NCBI GenBank assembly: GCA_964016885.1
Contig: OZ024759.1
Coordinates: 9,451,331-9,515,330, forward strand
Reading direction: 5' to 3'
Origin: Eledone cirrhosa
Taxonomy: Eukaryota; Mollusca; Cephalopoda; Octopoda; Eledonidae
DNA length: 64,000 nucleotides
The translations under genes and the position numbers were made by a program. The notes below the pieces were generated by a model. That model was not told the DNA's origin and searched no databases. It was given only the letters and a program-made list of their open reading frames with translations. This document shows, piece after piece, positions 28,226 to 39,268 of the stretch (its first letter is position 1; each line of letters opens with the position of its first letter).

Positions 28226-28611
28226 TGTTGTTATTGTTGTTATCAAAGAATTAAGACATATCAAGTCCTAAAACCACAATTTTTAAAAAATGAAAAAAAC
28301 CCTTAAAAATAGAGAATTATTTTTTTAGCAGATTTTTTGTTTGTTTAATCCCTTGAATATCCTTTTCTGAATTTTTTGATTTTTTGTTTAGATCTGATAT
28401 CTCTTTCTCTCATTGTCATTATTAAGTTGGTGTTTGGAACATAACTTAACAAAGGTTCTTACTTAAAATTATGATGGAAGGTTTTTAGATAAATCTAAAC
28501 ACTTAACCTCCGTTACCATATTTCCAATGAAAGATTATCATTTTCAAATCATTTTGTAAATAATTAAGGATTTGGATGTATTTAGTAATATAACTTTCTC
28601 ATTATTAAGCT
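28226..28611. other. AT-rich dispersed repeat
   Basis: Contains AAGTTGGTGTTTGGAACATA, ACTTAACAAAGGTTCTTACT and GTTACCATATTTCCAATGAA. These phrases recur at 28845-28930, 44380-44870 and inverted at 45740-45900, so this is a dispersed element of unknown class. Confidence 0.6.
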
Positions 28612-28617
28612 GGTGTA

Positions 28618-28845
28618 GGCTGGTGGATTGGCAGTAATCGGTAGAGCATCGGACAACATGCTTTGTGGCATAGAGTTATGACCCTTTATGATCTGAGTTC
28701 AAATCCCACCGAGGTTAGCTTTGCCTTTCATCCTTACGGGGTTGATAAAATAAAGTACTATTAATTCATCGGATCAATTTAATTGACTTTCCCCTTCCCC
28801 TCAAATTGTTGGCTTTGTGCCTAATGTTGAAACAATCATTAAGCT
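28618..28845 (+). mobile_element. Full-length SINE family A
   Basis: Head GGTGGATTGGCAGTAATCGG plus TAGAGCATCGGAC (tRNA-Lys-like A-box region), B-box-like GAGTTCAAATCCC, body, and tail TTGGCTTTGTGCC. This is the best reference for the head that makes up the 45-bp array at 1206-1940. Confidence 0.87.
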
Positions 28846-29054
28846 GGTGTTTGGAATATAACTTAACAAAGGTTATTATATAAAATTATGATGGAAATGT
28901 TTTAGATGAATATAAACACTTTAAAACAGACAGTAAATTTCAGCTGGTTTGATAGGAGAAGAGTTAACTCTCTTATCCATCACCTCTTTTTCTTTACCTC
29001 AATTATTAAACCCACCTACTTATATATATATATATAATTTTTGTATTTGTTTTG

Positions 29055-29141
29055 CAAGATTTCTTATCTGAAAATGTGTTGAAAAAGATATTGTTATACT
29101 TTGGGAGGGTCATGCTGCCAATAAAATCACACACACCTGTT
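29055..29141 (+). repeat. Dispersed repeat shared with 40805-40960
   Basis: GATATTGTTATACTTTGGGA and GGGTCATGCTGCC, closely matching ATATTGTTATACTTGGGGAG at 40847. It leads directly into the candidate transposon end. Confidence 0.6.
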
Positions 29142-30722
29142 GGATTTCACTTCAATTTATTATAAACTCCCAGTCAGTTAGTTTAATAACCAGTGTCACA
29201 TAGGTGAGAGAGCCCGTAGCATAGGAGAAATGATAAATAAACACTGAAGAGAACTCCAAAATAGAAAGAACACAGTACTCCACCAACATGCCAGAATGGA
29301 AGATGGGGGAACACTAGAGAACATAGAGATAAAAATGATATCCACACAGAAAAGACACAATGCTCCGAAAGATTACAGAAGTGACAAATATAATCAAACT
29401 CCAACCAAAATTAAAGAGAAAACATGAATGGAATAGCAACATCACAACTAGTAATTAAGGACAAGATAAAGACATACAGAGACACAAGAAGAACTAAACT
29501 AATTAAGGACAAGATAAAGACATACAGAGACACAAGAAGAACTAAACTAATTAAGGACAAGATAAAGACATACAGAGGCACACAAGAACTAAACTAATTA
29601 AGGACAAGATAAAGACATACAGAGGCACACAAGAACTAAACTAATTAAGGACAAGATAAAGACATACAGAGGCACACAAGAACTAAACTAATTAAGGACA
29701 AGATAAAGACATACAGAGGCACACAAGAACTAAACTAATTAAGGACAAGATAAAGACATACAGAGGCACACAAGAACTAAACTAATTAAGGACAAGATAA
29801 AGACATACAGAGGCACACAAGAACTAAACTAATTAAGAACAAGATAAAGACATACAGAGGCACACAAGAACTAAACCAATTAAGGACAAGATAAAGACAT
29901 ACAGAGGCACACAAGAACTAAACCAATTAAGGACAAGATAAAGACATACAGAGGCACACAAGAACTAAACTAATTAAGGACAATATTTAATTAAGGACAA
30001 GATAAAGACATACAGAGGCACACAAGAACTAAACTAATTAAGGACAAGATAAAGACATACAGAGACACACAAGAACTAAACTAATTAAGGACAAGATAAA
30101 GACATACAGAGGCACACAAGAACTAAACTAATTAAGGACAATATTTAATTAAGGACAAGATAAAGACATACAGAGGCACACAAGAACTAAACTAATTAAG
30201 GACAAGATAAAGACATACAGAGACACACAAGAACTAAACTAATTAAGGACAAGATAAAGACATACAGAGGCACACAAGAACTAAACCAATTAAGGACAAG
30301 ATAAAGACATACAGAGGCACACAAGAACTAAACTAATTAAGGACAATATTTAATTAAGGACAAGATAAAGACATACAGAGGCACACAAGAACTAAACTAA
30401 TTAAGGACAAGATAAAGACATACAGAGGCACACAAGAACTAAACTAATAAAATAAACCAGACATACACAGATAAAACAAACAACCAACAAGTGACAAGTA
30501 AAACAATAACACACACCCGGATATAACACATGCGCAAACCAAGTACACAGTACACAACACACAAAACAAGATGGTGTAGGACAGAACAAAGGAGAGACAC
30601 AAAATAACAAATTAGTCACTGAGAAGGTCACAGAATGTGTGACGAAAGAGCTTTGACAATATATAAACAGCCATCCGGTTTTTGAACCAACCAACCAAAA
30701 ATTTGTAATTGAAGTGAAAACC
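29142..30722. mobile_element. Candidate transposon with 16-bp inverted ends, carrying a 47-bp array
   Basis: GGATTTCACTTCAATT at 29142-29157 is the reverse complement of AATTGAAGTGAAAACC at 30707-30722 with one mismatch. Inside lie short unique flanks and the 47-bp array. I see no transposase and no certain target duplication, so a non-autonomous element is possible but unproven. A related end (GGGTTTCGCTTCTGTT) occurs near 40926. Confidence 0.5.
29449..30450. repeat. 47-bp minisatellite (minus orientation of the 54130-64000 satellite)
   Basis: About 21 units with ACTAATTAAGGACAAGATAA and AGACATACAGAGGCACACAA. The reverse complement is the unit of the large satellite at the right edge. A 17-bp insertion marked by CAATATTT recurs at 29981, 30139 and 30344, spaced 158 and 205 bp (a difference of one 47-bp unit). 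Confidence 0.95.
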
Positions 30723-30729
30723 CACAGAT

Positions 30730-31305
30730 GCGTGTGTTTTCATTGGCATCTCCACGCCACCTCATATCCTCCCCTCCCCACCCATCATATCCTCCACCCC
30801 ACCCATATTGCCACCATCTCCACCCCAACCCATCTTTCTTCCCCTTCATAAATGCTTCTATAAGTGCATCAACTAAATGCAAAGTTAGTGCAACAACTGT
30901 ACAATTAGTGCACTAGCAATGTAATTAGTGCACATACTGCAGAACTAGCGCACAGACTGCCCAATGGCCAGCTGGTTAGCGTGTCAGACTCTCTATCATA
31001 GGGATGTGGGCTTGTTCTTTTTGGAGCAAAATGCTTCATTTCACATTGCTTTTCATGGTATGACTGGGGGCCCCTATCATTTAAACCCCCCAAAACACAA
31101 GATGGGAAAGGCCAGCTAAACCTACTTAGGTATGAGCTGTACATTTATATATTTTTTTCATTTCAACTGCAGAATTAGTACAATTGCAGAATTAGTACAC
31201 CAAGTGCAAAACTAATGCATCAACTGCAGAATTAATGCACTAGCTGCAGAATTAATGCACCAACTGCAGATTTATGGTGCACCAACTGCAGAATACTGTT
31301 TTATT
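30730..31305. repeat. SINE remnant and short CAACTGCAGAATTA repeats
   Basis: 30855-30960 and 31165-31300 hold imperfect repeats of GTGCAxxAACTGCAGAATTA type. Between them (30955-31100) is a tRNA-like SINE fragment: ATGGCCAGCTGGTTAGCGTG, CATTTCACATTGC. Confidence 0.65.
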
Positions 31306-31640
31306 TGAGAAGAATTCTAATCTTATAGTTTTTTAGGTGAAAAAAAATGATTAAAAAATAATGCTGTATCTTAATACAAAACACGTTCACCTTTGACCTA
31401 GGTTTGTTGATGGCATGGAAATGTCAACTAGAAGAGAAAATATTGAAACAATTCATTCAAAAGTTGTAAATTTTATTTTTCATGTTAAAAATTGTCATTT
31501 ATGCTGTCATCTACATTCTGAAAATAAAATAAAATAAAATTTAAAATGAATAAATTAAGAACAAAAAATTACCAGCAATCATCAAAATGTATTTCTGTGT
31601 TGTTATTGTTAGTTTTTAAAAAATATATTTCTACCGGTTT
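31306..31640. other. AT-rich spacer
   Basis: No feature recognised. Confidence 0.5.
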
Positions 31641-31644
31641 TAGT

Positions 31645-32612
31645 CATTAGACCATGGTGTATTGACCAATGTGTAAGTCATTAGACCATGGTGTATTGAC
31701 CGGTGTGTAAGTCATTAGACCATGGTGTATTGACCGGTGTGTAAGTCATTAGACCATGGTGTATTGACCAGTGTGTAAGTCATTAGACCATGGTGTATTG
31801 ACCGGTGTGTAAGTCATTAGACCATGGTCTATTGACCAGTGTGTAAGTCATTAGACCATGGTGTATTGACCGGTGTGTAAGTCATTAGACCATGGTCTAT
31901 TGACCGGTGTGTAAGTCATTAGACCATGGTGTATTGACCAATGTGTAAGTCATTAGACCATGGTGTATTGACCGGTGTGTAAGTCATTAGACCATGGTGT
32001 ATTGACCAGTGTGTAAGTCATTAGACCATGGTGTATGATGAGTGTGTAAGTCATTAGACCATGGTGTATGACGAGTGTGTAAGTCATTAGACCATGGTGT
32101 ATTGACCAGTGTAAGTCATTAGACCATGGTGTATTGACCAGTGTGTAAGTCATTAGACCATGGTGTATGACGAGTGTGTAAGTCATTAGACCATGGTGTA
32201 TTGACGAGTGTGTAAGTCATTAGACCATGGTGTATGACGAGTGTGTAAGTCATTAGACCATGGTGTATGACGAGTGTGTAAGTCATTAGACCATGGTGTA
32301 TTGATCAGTGTGTAAGTCATTAGACCATGGTGTATTGACCAGTGTGTAAGTCATTAGACCATGGTGTATGACGAGTGTGTAAGTCATTAGACCATGGTGT
32401 ATGACGAGTGTGTAAGTCATTAGACCATGGTGTATGACGAGTGTGTAAGTCATTAGACCATGGTGTATTGACCAGTGTGTAAGTCATTAGACCATGGTGT
32501 ATTGACGAGTGTGTAAGTCATTAGACCATGGTGTATGACGAGTGTGTAAGTCATTAGACCATGGTGTATGACGAGTGTGTAAGTCATTAGACCATGGTGT
32601 ATTGATCAGTGA
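31645..32612. repeat. 34-bp minisatellite, about 28 copies, ending in poly-T
   Basis: Units contain GTAAGTCATTAGACCATGGT followed by GTATTGACC or GTATGACGA. It stops at a 23-bp T run (32612-32635). Confidence 0.94.
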
Positions 32613-32639
32613 TTTTTTTTTTTTTTTTTTTTTTTAATC

Positions 32640-32970
32640 TTTTTTCAAGTGTGGTACCTCAGGCATAGCCAACCCAATCTAAGCCCTTCTCTGCAAAGTA
32701 TTTGCTACTAGGAAGGGAAAGAAGCTGTATAAAGGCCAAATATAAAGAGGTTGTATCAAAGATATGATGATCTCTCTAGTGCTGGTGCCATCGGTTTATG
32801 GTGTTTCTCACTGTAGAGTGCGAGAAGATAGGTGAGCAAGAGTTGTGTCAACACATCTGAGAGGTGAGTGGCTCCAATTAAGAACTGACTTGGTTTGTGA
32901 TGACTCATCCAGCCCTTGCTACCAACAAGACAAACAGACTCTAAATGCTGCTGCTCATAAAGAAGCTGTT

Positions 32971-33016
<46 letters not shown>

Positions 33017-33289
33017 CCTTGCAGTAGAGGAACTAGAGATCTTTGTGTCATAATGGGATCAGGGATTTTGAGTCCGGTTGTATCCATAAGCTACAAGAAG
33101 CAAGAGGGAGGAGAGAAGCATTATCAAACATACCACCACCATTATCCAGTAAACCTCACTGTTGCACCATCTGTGAACTTACAAACACTTAGCAGGTCTA
33201 AAATCTGTCCAATATAAACATTCAAACTGAAGAGGTTGTTTGGATCCTTATAAATCAAAATCAATGGGAGAATCCATCACACATACATA

Positions 33290-33300
<11 letters not shown>
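32640..33300. other. Old SINE-like debris and TA microsatellites
   Basis: Phrases such as GGTGAGTGGCTCCAATTAAG, and TCATCCAGCCCTTGCTACCA resembling SINE B tails, plus TA runs at 32975-33013. No gene. Confidence 0.45.
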
Positions 33301-33319
<19 letters not shown>

Positions 33320-33321
<2 letters not shown>

Positions 33322-33655
33322 CATCATTTCATTTTACGTCCGCTTTTTCCCTGCTTGCAAGGGTGGGACGGGAACTGATTCTGGCTTGATTTCTACAGCT
33401 GGATGCCCTTCCTAACACCAACCTCATTTACAGTGAGTGGTGGGTGCTTTTTTGCCGTGGCACCTCCACGTCCACTTTGCAGTGGAATGATAGGGACCAC
33501 AGTCCCTATCATCTCATTTCTACAGCTGAGTAAACTGGAGCAATGTGAAATAAAGTGTCTTGCTCAAGGAAACAACACATCACCCGGTCTGAGAATTGAA
33601 CTCACAACCTTTCGATTGCAAGGCCAATGCTCTAACCACTAAGCCATGTGCCTCC
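33320..33655 (-). mobile_element. Near-full-length SINE family B
   Basis: On the minus strand it begins GGAGGCACATGGCTTAGTGG, includes GAGTTCAATTCTCAGACC, and ends CAAGCAGGGAAAAAGCGGAC then ATGATG. Bordered by TA microsatellites. The middle lacks the ACCCATGCTAGCATGG part of the 23411 copy and instead has the shorter GTCCCACCCTTGCAAGC tail. Confidence 0.87.
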
Positions 33656-33815
33656 ATATATATATATATGTGTATATATAAACATTTCTAATTTTGTTTC
33701 ATAAAAGCATAAACGTTACAAATCCATCCACCCCCATCATCTCTACACCCCCACCCCCCCAATATATGCCTCTATAGCAGGCCAGAAATAAACAAAATAT
33801 TTTGCTTTCAGTAAA

Positions 33816-33821
33816 TTTATT
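33816..33821 (-). terminator. Poly(A) signal of the importin gene
   Basis: AATAAA on the minus strand, 15 bases past the TAA stop. Such a short 3' UTR is plausible for this gene, but cleavage was not tested. Confidence 0.5.
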
Positions 33822-33836
33822 TTGACACTGAAATAT

Positions 33837-36800
33837 TTAGGCACCTTTTGTACCAAAATTGAATGTTAAAGGCACATTGGGATTCGAAAAAGCATAACTA
33901 CTGTCCTGTTTTGTTTTCTTGGATTCAGCAGCGACTTTTCTCTGTTCTGTTGTATGAAAAACTTCTTCCAAGCTTTTCCTCTGGTCAACATTTAGAATAG
34001 ACGTCAACAGGTGGTGCCAATTAGCATCCTGTGTCATCACATTTTCCATACAGTCTTTGAAAACAATATATTCATCAACGTTGTAACTTTCTTTGTCTAT
34101 AAGTGTTGGGTAGTTTTCTAGCGCCTTATCAATATCTTCTTCATCATCAGAGAAATCATCATAGCCATTATCTGGGTCATCATCATCATCTATAGTATGT
34201 TCGTCGTCGCTATCAAATATCTCATCTTCATCACTGTCTAATATATCCAGATCATCTCGTGCACTATCACGATCATTGTCTTCATCCAAATCTACTTCCT
34301 GTGCCTTTAAAATATACGATCGTTTTAAACCCTTAAAGAGGCTGAGAATGGATGGTAGAAATTTCCTTCCCAACTCTGTTATCTCCTTGGGTCTTCTGTG
34401 AGGTGTATTAATCAAGGTGCACAACCCTAAAATGTTTAGTTTTCGATCGTGAACTCCGTGAAAAGTGTTAATGTTGTTCAACCATGTTGTTAAGAACTGG
34501 GGTATAATTGGGCCGGAGAGATTCGGAAGTTGTATGTCCTGCAATGTACCAAAGAAAAGCCCTGGGTTATAACACAAGCTGGCTATACATATCAGCAAAC
34601 ACATTGCCCTTAGTTCTAATGTTTCGATATTTCGTGATAACCTCGTTATAGCAAGTTCTATGAGAGAAGGAACCACGTGATCTATCCGACCTTTGTATTG
34701 CAATAGAAGAACTTCAATAAGTTTGGCAGCATGGCATTCGGCATCTTCTCCGACTTTTTCAGATGTCATAATTGACTTGCACATGTTATAGATGGCTTCC
34801 ATGTATTCAGTTTGGGACAAAAACACTGTTGTGTCAACTGTGATATAGTTGTGGAGGCAAGGGGCCATATCAATAAAGTAATCGAGTGTTTCAGCCCGAA
34901 GAGCTTGATACAACATCTGAAAAATCTGCCACATGTTGGCCGAGACCTGGGTTTTTGTGAGGTTGTAAATTAAGGAAAATACTTCTTCGTAAAAGTCAAT
35001 TAGATTCTGTTGTAAAATTGAAACTACAATATTTAGAACATTTCCCTCCAGTTGAGATATTATTTCAACTCTGCCCTTCACAACATCCAGAACTGTGTCC
35101 ATGGTATACAGAATACCTAATCCAATGATCACTTTATCTTCCGAAGTATCCACATTATTGCTGAGCAGTTGGTTAAACGTTTGTTCAAGATGAGTCACTA
35201 TTTCCAGAGCAACAGGGAGGACATCATCAGCATACTTGCGAATGAGGCGACGAAACACACTTGTAAGTTCATCATTTTCAGTTTCACGAATTATCCGTAG
35301 AACCTCAAATATTACTGGTCGAATATGAGGGCGTAGAAAATCTCGAGCCTTCTCGTATTTTGTTACCAACATCTGCAACGCCATTGCAGCTTCTACACGG
35401 ACTGGTAGCTCACTGTCATTGCATAAACACTCCCGACTCATTTCTATGGCACGGAGTAAATTATTGAAATTTTTCAACACGGCCCCATTAAAGAAATCCA
35501 AAGTCCAGAAAGCTCTCGCCCTTAAGAATCCGTGTGGACTTTGGAACTCTGGAAATAAATGGGTGACAAGAACTCCTTCAATACGTTCTTTATACACATC
35601 ACTCTCCACAAGAATGTCAGCTACGATGCCAAGCATGTGCATAATACCATCTTTTTCTTGAGGTGACACCTCGTTTTTGTTAAGAATCGACATACAGAAG
35701 TTCATTGCCTTTTCAAGAACTCCACTTCTTTTGCCAGCCAAAGAATGGAACAGCCGTCCTGCGGCATCTATCGTAGACATGTCAGATAAATCAAACTTCC
35801 TCCGAATATATTCATGTGGATCCGAGTGCCAGAGTTCATTATCTTTTTCACTGTGCCACATCAGAGGGAAAATTACTTTCTGAATCAAGTTGTCTGTATT
35901 ATTTTTCAAATATTTCCAAGTAGAGGCATAACTAATAGAACGATTTAAATAATTCAAAATGAAGCGCAAAACTCTTGGAGATATATAACTGTTTTCATCT
36001 TGTTTCCCCAAAATATTAATCAATATAGGTATAATATTTCGTGGGAAAGTTCTCATATACCATTCAGAGAATTGTTTGTATTCTCTGTTTACTTTGCCAG
36101 GACTTCCATATTTCTGGAACGTATAAGTTAAAATCCTTGTGGCCCATTTTTTCGCTTTCCACCAAGGAAGCTCTGGTCTTTTGTCTTCTTCGATGTTGTG
36201 GGCTCCGTCAGGAATAGGGTTTTGTAACACTTGGCAAGTAACTTCCATCCATTGGCTGAACACGTTCCTTGAAACTATCTTCAGCGATAGATGTTTACGA
36301 ACAAATGAGAAGAATATCTTTAATATTTGTTTCTGTATTATGAGAGACGGCGGAGAATGGTCAGGTATCATTTTCACGAACAAGTTGTATATGAGAGGCA
36401 ATTCAACCCCCATAGCTGTGTTAAGAATATCTCGGTCCTTCGGCTTCTTCATTTCGTGTACTTTCACAAGCTGATATAAACTTATCAAAGCACCGTTCCA
36501 TGTCGTGTGGTTTTGGGACAAAATACATGCAGCTACTTTCTCAACGAAAGACGGCCATTTAGTCGGGTAGTCATGTTTGACGATGGTGCTCAAAGACATA
36601 CTCAACTGGCTGCATATTATATCAGGACTGTGTATTATAGCTTCGATGATGTGACGGCGTATGGCTGCTCGGTCTTCTTCACACATACTAAACAATGGTG
36701 CGTCTGAATCAACCTCAGCTTCACTGTTGTCCCAGTATTTTTTTATTATGTTCTTGAAGTAGGAGACTGCTGCCTGTTTCACCGTTATTTCTAGGTTGTC

Positions 36801-36938
36801 TGACATTACAATAGTCATCATTAAAGCAGGTGCAAAGCCATTCATCTGATCATACTGTTGTAACTCACTCTCAGCTTGTTCACGAAGGTTGGGGTCAAGG
36901 GTACCTCGAAACAAATCAACAAGTTTACTAATATCCAT
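33837..36938 (-). CDS. IPO7: Importin-7/8-type nuclear import receptor, intronless
   Basis: One uninterrupted frame of 1033 codons, close to the 1038 aa of vertebrate importin-7. Importin-beta family receptors carry cargo (ribosomal proteins, histones, signalling proteins) through nuclear pores and release it on Ran-GTP binding. Visible family marks are the N-terminal importin-beta region (FRGTLDPNLREQAESELQQY; VKQAAVSYFKNIIKKYW), HIIEAIIHSPD, KHDYPTKWPSFVEK, RPELPWWKAKKWATRIL, IFPLMWHSEKDNELWHSDP, IIRETENDELTSVFRRL, GEDAECHAAKLIEVLLLQYK, LHDRKLNILGLCTLI, an acidic stretch at about 890-960 (DSDEDEIFDSDDEHTIDDDD), and an FxFG-like FNFG at the C-terminus. The ATG has A at -3 and G at +4. By eye it diverges more from vertebrate IPO7 than I would expect for a one-to-one orthologue, and the lack of introns suggests a retrocopy or intron loss. 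IPO8-like naming is equally possible. Confidence 0.93.
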   Translation of the reverse strand: MDISKLVDLFRGTLDPNLREQAESELQQYDQMNGFAPALMMTIVMSDNLEITVKQAAVSYFKNIIKKYWDNSEAEVDSDAPLFSMCEEDRAAIRRHIIEAIIHSPDIICSQLSMSLSTIVKHDYPTKWPSFVEKVAACILSQNHTTWNGALISLYQLVKVHEMKKPKDRDILNTAMGVELPLIYNLFVKMIPDHSPPSLIIQKQILKIFFSFVRKHLSLKIVSRNVFSQWMEVTCQVLQNPIPDGAHNIEEDKRPELPWWKAKKWATRILTYTFQKYGSPGKVNREYKQFSEWYMRTFPRNIIPILINILGKQDENSYISPRVLRFILNYLNRSISYASTWKYLKNNTDNLIQKVIFPLMWHSEKDNELWHSDPHEYIRRKFDLSDMSTIDAAGRLFHSLAGKRSGVLEKAMNFCMSILNKNEVSPQEKDGIMHMLGIVADILVESDVYKERIEGVLVTHLFPEFQSPHGFLRARAFWTLDFFNGAVLKNFNNLLRAIEMSRECLCNDSELPVRVEAAMALQMLVTKYEKARDFLRPHIRPVIFEVLRIIRETENDELTSVFRRLIRKYADDVLPVALEIVTHLEQTFNQLLSNNVDTSEDKVIIGLGILYTMDTVLDVVKGRVEIISQLEGNVLNIVVSILQQNLIDFYEEVFSLIYNLTKTQVSANMWQIFQMLYQALRAETLDYFIDMAPCLHNYITVDTTVFLSQTEYMEAIYNMCKSIMTSEKVGEDAECHAAKLIEVLLLQYKGRIDHVVPSLIELAITRLSRNIETLELRAMCLLICIASLCYNPGLFFGTLQDIQLPNLSGPIIPQFLTTWLNNINTFHGVHDRKLNILGLCTLINTPHRRPKEITELGRKFLPSILSLFKGLKRSYILKAQEVDLDEDNDRDSARDDLDILDSDEDEIFDSDDEHTIDDDDDPDNGYDDFSDDEEDIDKALENYPTLIDKESYNVDEYIVFKDCMENVMTQDANWHHLLTSILNVDQRKSLEEVFHTTEQRKVAAESKKTKQDSSYAFSNPNVPLTFNFGTKGA

Positions 36939-37400
36939 ATTGTCGTCCTCGTCCTCTCTCTCTCTTTATATAACTCACTCTCTTTATATTCCTCTCTCTA
37001 TATATATTTATACTTTCTTCTTTTCCACCTCTCTCTCGTATTTAAAACTGAACTATTTAGGCAATTTTTTTTCGTCAAAGTAAAAAAAAAAAGCAAAATT
37101 AAACAAAAAGAAAGAAAGAAACGATAGGAAATGACGTGTAAACACTTGAAAAGTGCAAAATTTCGGTAAAATATTGCTTCAGAAATAGAGATTTTTCGGG
37201 TGGGGGGAGTCTTCGTTCTGCTGATATATTTTGGGGGGTCTTATATTTTTAAGGACAAGGCACGAAATCTAAGTATACATTTGTTGGTGTTAAAATGTTA
37301 CTTCAGTCAACTGGAAACTATATTGTGACTCATCAGATTGTGACGTCACCACTTGATGACACTTTATTGAAAGTAAAGAACATATAACAATGGCCTTTAA
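36939..37400 (-). promoter_or_regulatory. Upstream region of the importin gene with AP-1 and CRE consensus sites
   Basis: Upstream (to the right) of the ATG are CT-rich sequence, then TGACTCA at 37326-37332 and the palindrome TGACGTCA at 37341-37348, about 400 bp from the ATG. These are exact AP-1 and CRE consensus words. Function is inference. Confidence 0.4.
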
Positions 37401-38149
37401 GTCATGCTGGAGTCGTAGCCATCTCTTGGTCGGGATATAGCCAACTCCTTCCAGTTAGACAGATAAATAGACAGGCAAACAGATAGATAGACAAACAGAT
37501 AGATAGATTTAGAAGGAGATTGAAAATGCCGTAGAATTTCAGCTAATTTAACGAGAATTAATGTTGATGCTATGGCCTGGGGCTTCATTATTTTTATTTT
37601 GGGGCTGAGGGAAAAAGGGGCCTCTAGAAATAAATATATTGGTATTACAAAATCAAGTATTGTTTGGTTGTTTGTATTAGCAGTATTGTTAGGGCTTCGG
37701 ACAAAAAAGGGTTTATAATATTTGTTCCGGCTCATTACGTTCTGAGTTCAAATCCAGACTCGATCGATAAAATATAGTAACCGTCAAGTACTGGAATCGA
37801 TATTCTCCTTCTCTGAAATTTCTGGCTTTGTTGTTGAAAGCCTTCGGACTATGTCTCCGGATTAAAGATACCTTCTTCCCACCCATCTACCAATCTCGGA
37901 AGACGGGGAAAGACTGAAGGATATTTTGCTTTTCACTTCTCAAACAGTGGGAAAAGAAATAAAGCTACGAAAGTTACTTCCCTTATGAGTGGAATTACCT
38001 CCCTTTAAATTAATAAACGCACAGACAGATTGATAGTGGGGTAGGTAGATAGATTGATAGTGGGGTAGGTAGATAGACAGATAGAGGCGCAAATAGATAG
38101 ATAGAGGGACAGATGGATAGAGGGACAGATAGAGAGATAGATGTATTTC
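37401..38149. other. Spacer with a diverged SINE A copy
   Basis: About 37726-37840 has GTTCTGAGTTCAAATCCAGA and TCAAGTACTGGAATCGATAT, an old SINE A relative. GATA repeats lie near 37455-37510 and 38030-38120. No gene. Confidence 0.5.
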
Positions 38150-38480
38150 TTTATTTGCCACAAGGGCGCAAAAAGATGGGGACAAATACAAATACATACA
38201 TATAGGGGGGAGTTTACATAGAGGTGTATAAAGAAATAGATAGATAGATAGAGGGGTAGATAGAGAGATAGATAAAGACAGATATATATATAGGTAGATA
38301 GATAGATAGATAAATTTCTTTATTAGCCACATGGGCGCAAAAGAAGAGGACAAATACAAATGGGGAGTTTACATACAGGTATATGAAAATAAAACTATAG
38401 GTAGATTTCTATTTATTGCCACTAGGGCGCAAAAGAAGGGGACAAATACAAGGGGGGAGTTTACACAAAAAGGCGAGTAA
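38150..38480 (-). mobile_element. Three family D 3' ends in minus orientation
   Basis: TTTCTTTATTTGCCACAAGG with GGGCGCAAAAAGATGGGGAC (38145-38225), TTTCTTTATTAGCCACATGG (38315-38385) and TTTATTGCCACTAGGGCGCA (38410-38470), each preceded by a GATA tract (the reverse complement of the TATC tail). Confidence 0.8.
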
Positions 38481-38759
38481 AGAAAACAAATAACAAATAT
38501 AAAATTAACAATAAAGCTATAGGTAGATAGATAAGAGTCAGGCAGACAGATGGATGGATAGAGAGACAAAAGCAGAATGCGACATAAAAGTCGAAGAGAA
38601 AGAGAAAACGAAAATACTCAGAGATAGAGAGAGGGGAGAAGAGAAAGAGGAAGAAAAAGAAAATAAGAGAGAGAGAGAAAAGAAAGAGAACAAGAGTGAA
38701 AGGAAGAGAAATAGATTGGGAGAAGGGTAGAACGCTGGTGGTTACTTCCCTTGAATTCC

Positions 38760-38830
38760 GTTTGTTTTTATAATCTACCACCAGGTGGAGAAACTAATGG
38801 CGCCAATTACGGAAGTTTGTTTAAATGTAT
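38760..38830 (+). promoter_or_regulatory. Candidate TRAIP promoter or boundary site cluster
   Basis: CCACCAGGTGG (38778-38788, CTCF-like core), GGCGCCAA (38799-38806, E2F-like) and ACGGAAGT (38809-38816, ETS-like) lie within 40 bp in otherwise AT-rich DNA. TRAIP needs at least one upstream untranslated exon, since its ATG exon starts at an acceptor. Linking this cluster to TRAIP is a guess. Confidence 0.25.
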
Positions 38831-39225
38831 TTCAGTTTACTGAAGAAGAAAGAAGACCAAAGACGGACTAATTCATCATTTTATCGATTAACAAGAGAGA
38901 AGTGCATAGAATGATCGATATCTGTCGGTCAGCTTTGTTGTGAAAGTTTCTATATTTAGTTTAGTATAGTAAATAGTGGTATTATATAGATACAAACATA
39001 TATTATATAAAGAGACATATATATACACATATTTATAATATATATACACACATATTTATAATATATATATACACAAATATATTTATAATATATATATATA
39101 TACACAAATATATTTATAATATATATATATATACATACCTATATATTGGTGAGTAACACTTTTTCTATCTGTTCTTGAAATCTATTTACTACGATTTTCG
39201 ATTCTCGATAATTTATTTGTGTGTA

Positions 39226-39268
<43 letters not shown>

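Noticed and set aside
28618..28700. A functional tRNA-Lys gene
   Set aside because: The D-arm-like part is recognisable, but the anticodon and acceptor stems do not form and it continues into the SINE body.
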